NCBI GenBank assembly: GCA_037043235.1
Contig: JAWRVZ010000079.1
Location: 1,836,001-1,900,000, forward strand
Length of the DNA: 64,000 nucleotides
Direction of reading: 5' to 3'
Origin: Rhodeus uyekii
Taxonomy: Eukaryota; Chordata; Actinopteri; Cypriniformes; Acheilognathidae
The translations under genes and the position numbers were made by a program. Numbering within the stretch: position 1 is the first letter of the stretch; each line of letters opens with the position of its first letter. Below are positions 60,405-64,000 of the stretch, piece by piece. The notes below the pieces were generated by a model, which had not been told where the DNA came from, did not search any database, and was given only the letters and a program-made list of their open reading frames with translations.

Positions 60405-60499
60405 GTGGGAAGTTTGTCCTGTCCGTTTTTACGAGAGCAAACTGTTGCTGAAGGTTCAATATAATATATTTAATAGAATTATAATAATTATAATATAAA

Positions 60500-60550
60500 A
60501 AAAAAAAATATATATATATATGTGTGTATATATAAAAAATTATATATGTG

Positions 60551-60582
<32 letters not shown>
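60500..60582. repeat. (TA)n/(CA)n microsatellite
   Basis: Interrupted TATATA and TGTGTA words followed by CACACACACACA, within the Harbinger element after the nested insertion. Confidence 0.9.
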
Positions 60583-60583
<1 letters not shown>

Positions 60584-61090
60584 TACTATAGTTTTTCACG
60601 TGAGGGTATATTAAATTTAGGATAGGATTTTGAGGGTCTAGTTAATTTAGATACAATTTACAATTTACCTGGCACTCAAGCAATCTTTACAGGGTTTTTA
60701 TGGTTTTTACAAACCACTTAAGACCCCAAGAGCTTTTTCGCTATTACAGGTACATTATAATTGATCATAGAGATTATGAAATCATGACCATGCCAGTAAA
60801 AATCACCCCAATGCACACATTGCCACCATCACCAAGCAGAGGACCCTGTGGTGGAAATACAGCAGATGATGATCTCCAGCCAGTGCACTTGACCAGTCTA
60901 GTGTTGGAGCTGCACGGGACAGAATGTCCAGCATCATTTTTTAAAAGAGGGAACTTTGCACACAGTTTAGTTTACAGTTTAGTTTAATTATTTTTTTTTT
61001 AAATCCAGCTGATCATCTCTTGCCCGTGCAATGAAATAAATAAATCATGCAAGGTCATCAATAGTACAGTGTGTTTATTAGTGTATTTTA

Positions 61091-61619
61091 CTAACTTTGA
61101 AGTTCCTTTTGAAGCAATTCAATCTCAAGTCGGACTTTTTGCTTTATTAGTTCTTGCAATTCTATTTCATTAATTAACTTGTTTTTGCAGAACAGCGCAA
61201 GTAGTAAAGATTACCATTTTGTAGAATATTTTTGCATTTTCCTTTTACTTGTTCCCAAATCCTAGTGGGTCCTGCGATGGCTCTAAAATAAAAGAGGATT
61301 ATGTAATTCAATTAATATAAAACAATATAATTACACACACGATCACTAAGCAACTCACAAATGTAATTTGTCGGCAACTTTTTTGCCAGTCCTCTCTCCT
61401 GGCTTTTGCAGCCTTTAAAGTGTTGCTTTGTGTTTTAATTAAACACTGAAATTCAGCGCCGCGCCGCCGAGAAACACTGTGCCGCTCTTTTAGCATGCTC
61501 GCTGACCAATCAAAATCTTTCTTATCAGTGTTTCTACTATCGATACATATCCCCTTTTGAGCCAGCACATGAACGCGCAATGATCTCAGGTAACTCAATC
61601 CAGCTATACTAATCGTCAA
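61091..61619 (-). pseudogene. Myb/SANT-like protein of the Harbinger element, broken
   Basis: On the minus strand a first exon reads RRRGAEFQCLIKTQSNTLKA, then AKARREDWQK, typical of the Myb/SANT-like N-terminus. A six-A run near 61379-61384 has one base too many and shifts the frame just before the donor (exon end 61359, GTGAGT). The next exon (from 61282, acceptor TTTTAG) carries GPTRIWEQVKGKCKNILQ, the best family signature. A final part reads INEIELQELIKQKVRLEIEL, a coiled-coil tail, then LLQKELQS and the stop at 61091-61093. Such proteins partner the Harbinger transposase in DNA binding and nuclear import. AATAAA follows near 61072. Confidence 0.65.
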
Positions 61620-61966
61620 GAACAGGTGCGTTCGAAGAACTGAATAATCCAGCTCATAGTAAGCGCGATAATCTCATCCCGGATGTGTCAACTGATCTTG
61701 GATGTAGTAAGCGACGTACGAAGAATATGCCCCTGATGTACAAATACATGAGTGGGAAACTGCAACTAACCAGAGTAGTTGACCTCCTGAGGCAGGGAAT
61801 TTTATGAGGGGCAGCTGCGTTGCTTTCCTCGTTGTTTGCAATATGAGTAGTCGGTTTATAACGCAGGGGTCGCCCCTCATTCTGCTCACTATCTGTATGT
61901 GTCTTCTCACTGTTAAATTAATGAAGGTCTGGCAAAGCAACTTTCACTCACTCCCGCTCTGTCTAG

Positions 61967-62073
<107 letters not shown>

Positions 62074-62576
62074 TCTGTATCTATCCCCACACAATTACAT
62101 TAATGAAACATCCCACTTGCCAGCAAACAGGTTTGGCTTGGCATGCTTCTCACTAATGGGCATACACACCCGCTACCCCAGCACAAACACACACACAAAC
62201 AAACAATGTGGTAGACAGGGCTGTAAGGGGAATTTCAAAGTGCAAGGTAAAGAACTAGAAATAACAAGGATCGTTTTTAGAAAAATAAACAGAGGGCGAG
62301 AGACACTATGATGATTACCCTATTGATCCTGTTCTTTTGCTGGTTACTGTGGGTGTGGCTGGGAGACAGAAAAAGAGAGACACAGACAGCTTAAAACAAA
62401 GCAAGGCAGGAATAGAGTATGAAAGGCAGACACAGAGCTTACTCCTCTCTTTGTGAATTTTCATATGCAATAATAATACACTTTTCTCATAAATGCATAG
62501 GAAATTATTGAAATTTCTGTTATGTCACACTGGAAACATTGAATGTGAAATCATGTATGCTTAATACACACACATA

Positions 62577-64000
62577 CACAGCTCAAAAAAAGTAAGGGAA
62601 CACTTTGGATCTTTAAGATCTCAAATATTCAATTTGAAGATCTTTATTTATATACATTCTATAATTTGTTAAGAAGAAGAACATTATGTGACAACAGTCA
62701 ATGGAAACCAAAATCATCATCACATTACGGGCTGTACACATTGAGGGCTGTCAAAATCATACTAAAAATCAATGTTGCAATTCAACTTAAAATTCATCAC
62801 ATCAGCTCATAATGTAAGTCTGTAGTGTCTATGGTTCCACATGCCTGTATGCACTCACAACAACATCTAGACATGCTCCTGATGAGATGGTGGACGGTAT
62901 CCTGAGGGATCTCCTCCCAGACCTGGATCAGGGAATCAGTGAGCTACTGGACAGTCTGTGGTGCTACTTGACAGCTTTGGATGCTCTAATACATAATGTC
63001 CCAGAGGTTCTCAATTGGATTCAGGTCTGGAACATGACATCAACATCTGGGCCAGTCAATGCCTTCGTCATCTATAAACTACCTACACACTGTAGTGGCC
63101 TCATGAGGCTGGGCATTATTGTGTACCAGGAGGAGCCCAGGGCCCAGTGCACCAGCATAAGGTCTAACAATGTCTCTGAGGACTCTGGTATCTAACAGCA
63201 GTAAAGGAATCATTGGCTTGTACATGGAGGTCTGTGCAACCCTCCAAGAATATTCCTTCCCAGATACTGACCCATCGCCAAACCAGTCATACTGGATGAT
63301 GTTGTATGCAACATAAAATTCTCCACAGACTCTTTCACATCTGTCACATGTGCTTAATGTGAACCTGCTATCATCCGTGAAGAGAACGTGACACTAATAG
63401 CGTATGTCTCAGTTCTAGTGTGTTCTTTGACAAATGCAAATTTAGCTGCATGGTGCTAAACTGTGAGCACAGGTCCCACTAGAGTCCCACCCTCATGAAT
63501 TCTGTTTCTGACAGTTTGGTCAGAAACATGCACACTAGTCACTTGCTGAAGGTCATTTTGTAGGGCTCATCCTGTTCCTCAAACAAAGCAGCAGATACTG
63601 GTCCTGTTGCTGGGTTGCTGACCTTCTACATCCCTGTCCAGCTCTTCTCATGTCTTTGCCTGTCTCCCGGAGTCTCCTCCGTGCTCTTGAAACTGTGCTG
63701 GGATACACACCAAACTTCCTTGCTGTAGCACATTTGGACGTGTCATCCTGGAGGAGCAGGACTGCCTGTGTAACCTGATTGGGCCTCATGCTACATACTA
63801 TAACAAGGACCCCCTAACAAAACACAAAACTAAAGACAAATCAGTCAGGAAGAATAAGGAGAGAACAGTTGTCTATGGTCAGAATCATTCCCATTGGCAG
63901 GTGGGGAGTTGTCTTGAACAGGATGGAAACGAACAGATTGGACATGTCGAAATAAATAAGGATTAATTATTGCTTAGTGAGGGATTAGAGTTACATTGTT
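62577..64000 (-). mobile_element. Tc1-like transposon, nearly full length, cut by the window end
   Basis: The left end CAGCTCAAAAAAAGTAAGGG (after TA at 62575-62576) is the inverted terminal repeat of a common fish Tc1 family. The final bases, GAGTTACATTGTT, are the inner part of the other terminus, so only the last few tens of bases lie outside. The transposase runs on the minus strand, starts at 63789 and is broken by many stops and frameshifts downstream. It is inactive. Confidence 0.8.
63553..63789 (-). pseudogene. Tc1 transposase N-terminus (paired-type helix-turn-helix), degenerate gene
   Basis: The first 78 codons are open (MRPNQVTQAVLLLQDDTSKC, then ATARKFGVYPSTVSRARRRL), giving the first DNA-binding subdomain with helix-turn-helix ATARKFGVYPSTVSR, then GCRRSATQQQDQYLLLCLRN. 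Downstream the DDE part survives only as scattered words in several frames. Confidence 0.75.

Larger units (their letters stand above)
58446..61732. mobile_element. PIF/Harbinger DNA transposon, with an LTR element nested inside
   Basis: The flanking 3-bp duplication is CTG (58443-58445 and 61733-61735). The inverted ends are about 24 bp: GGGCATATTCTTCGAACCTC on the left, and GGGCATATTCTTCGTACGTC from the right end reversed. A minus-strand Myb/SANT-like gene relic occupies 61091-61619. A plus-strand transposase first exon starts at 58607 (MAGLDNGFISGSDVG) and its continuation beyond the nested insertion (SCPFLREQ) resembles Harbinger transposase N-termini. Most of the transposase is deleted. 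Without the LTR insertion the element is about 1.5 kb. Confidence 0.72.

Noticed and set aside
60700..60987. Plus-strand 95-codon frame inside the Harbinger element
   Set aside because: Does not resemble a transposase or Myb-like protein in any frame I tried; left unassigned.

Overview
The window is vertebrate nuclear DNA, most likely from a cyprinid-like teleost. The genes are intron-split with GT-AG sites and AATAAA signals. The sequence is AT-rich and full of microsatellites, Tc1, Harbinger, DIRS and tRNA-SINE pieces of the kind common in carp and zebrafish relatives. The species itself is an inference. No bacterial, phage or CRISPR content was seen.

Seven protein genes can be read, five of them complete: the 3' end of atxn2l (+, 1-1183), lat (-, 2123-4617), spns1 (-, 9507-17348), nfatc2ip (-, 19813-23150), sgf29 (-, 23849-26396), nupr1 (+, 30152-30589) and the 5' two thirds of doc2a (+, 45603-53211, running off the right edge). 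All seven have human orthologues in 16p11.2. The order nfatc2ip-spns1-lat, head to tail, and the sgf29-nupr1 adjacency match the human map, so this is an old syntenic block. Exons were assembled by hand. For the five complete genes the exon lengths sum to an open frame with a start and a stop: 198, 507, 351, 293 and 75 residues.

Region by region: 1-26.9 kb is gene-dense, with atxn2l and lat converging and lat, spns1, nfatc2ip and sgf29 all on the minus strand. 27-30 kb is intergenic and ends in a nupr1 promoter with a stress-response motif. 31-45.6 kb is a gene desert holding TTAA-flanked MITEs, a palindrome, candidate conserved elements and a probable noncoding doc2a exon. 45.6-53.2 kb holds six doc2a coding exons (Munc13-interacting segment plus the C2A domain). 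53.2-64 kb is doc2a intron 6, used as a transposon landing area.

The most unusual object is in that intron: a young non-autonomous LTR retrotransposon (58651-60404). It has apparently identical 251-bp LTRs and a 5-bp target duplication, and sits in the first coding exon of an older Harbinger DNA transposon (58446-61732). It lacks gag-pol and carries one 416-codon Pro/Ser-rich frame with six nonapeptide repeats. Ten bases next to its 5' LTR are exactly complementary to the predicted first ten bases of its own RNA, 30 bp below a TATA box. That is the layout of Tf1/sushi-type self-priming.
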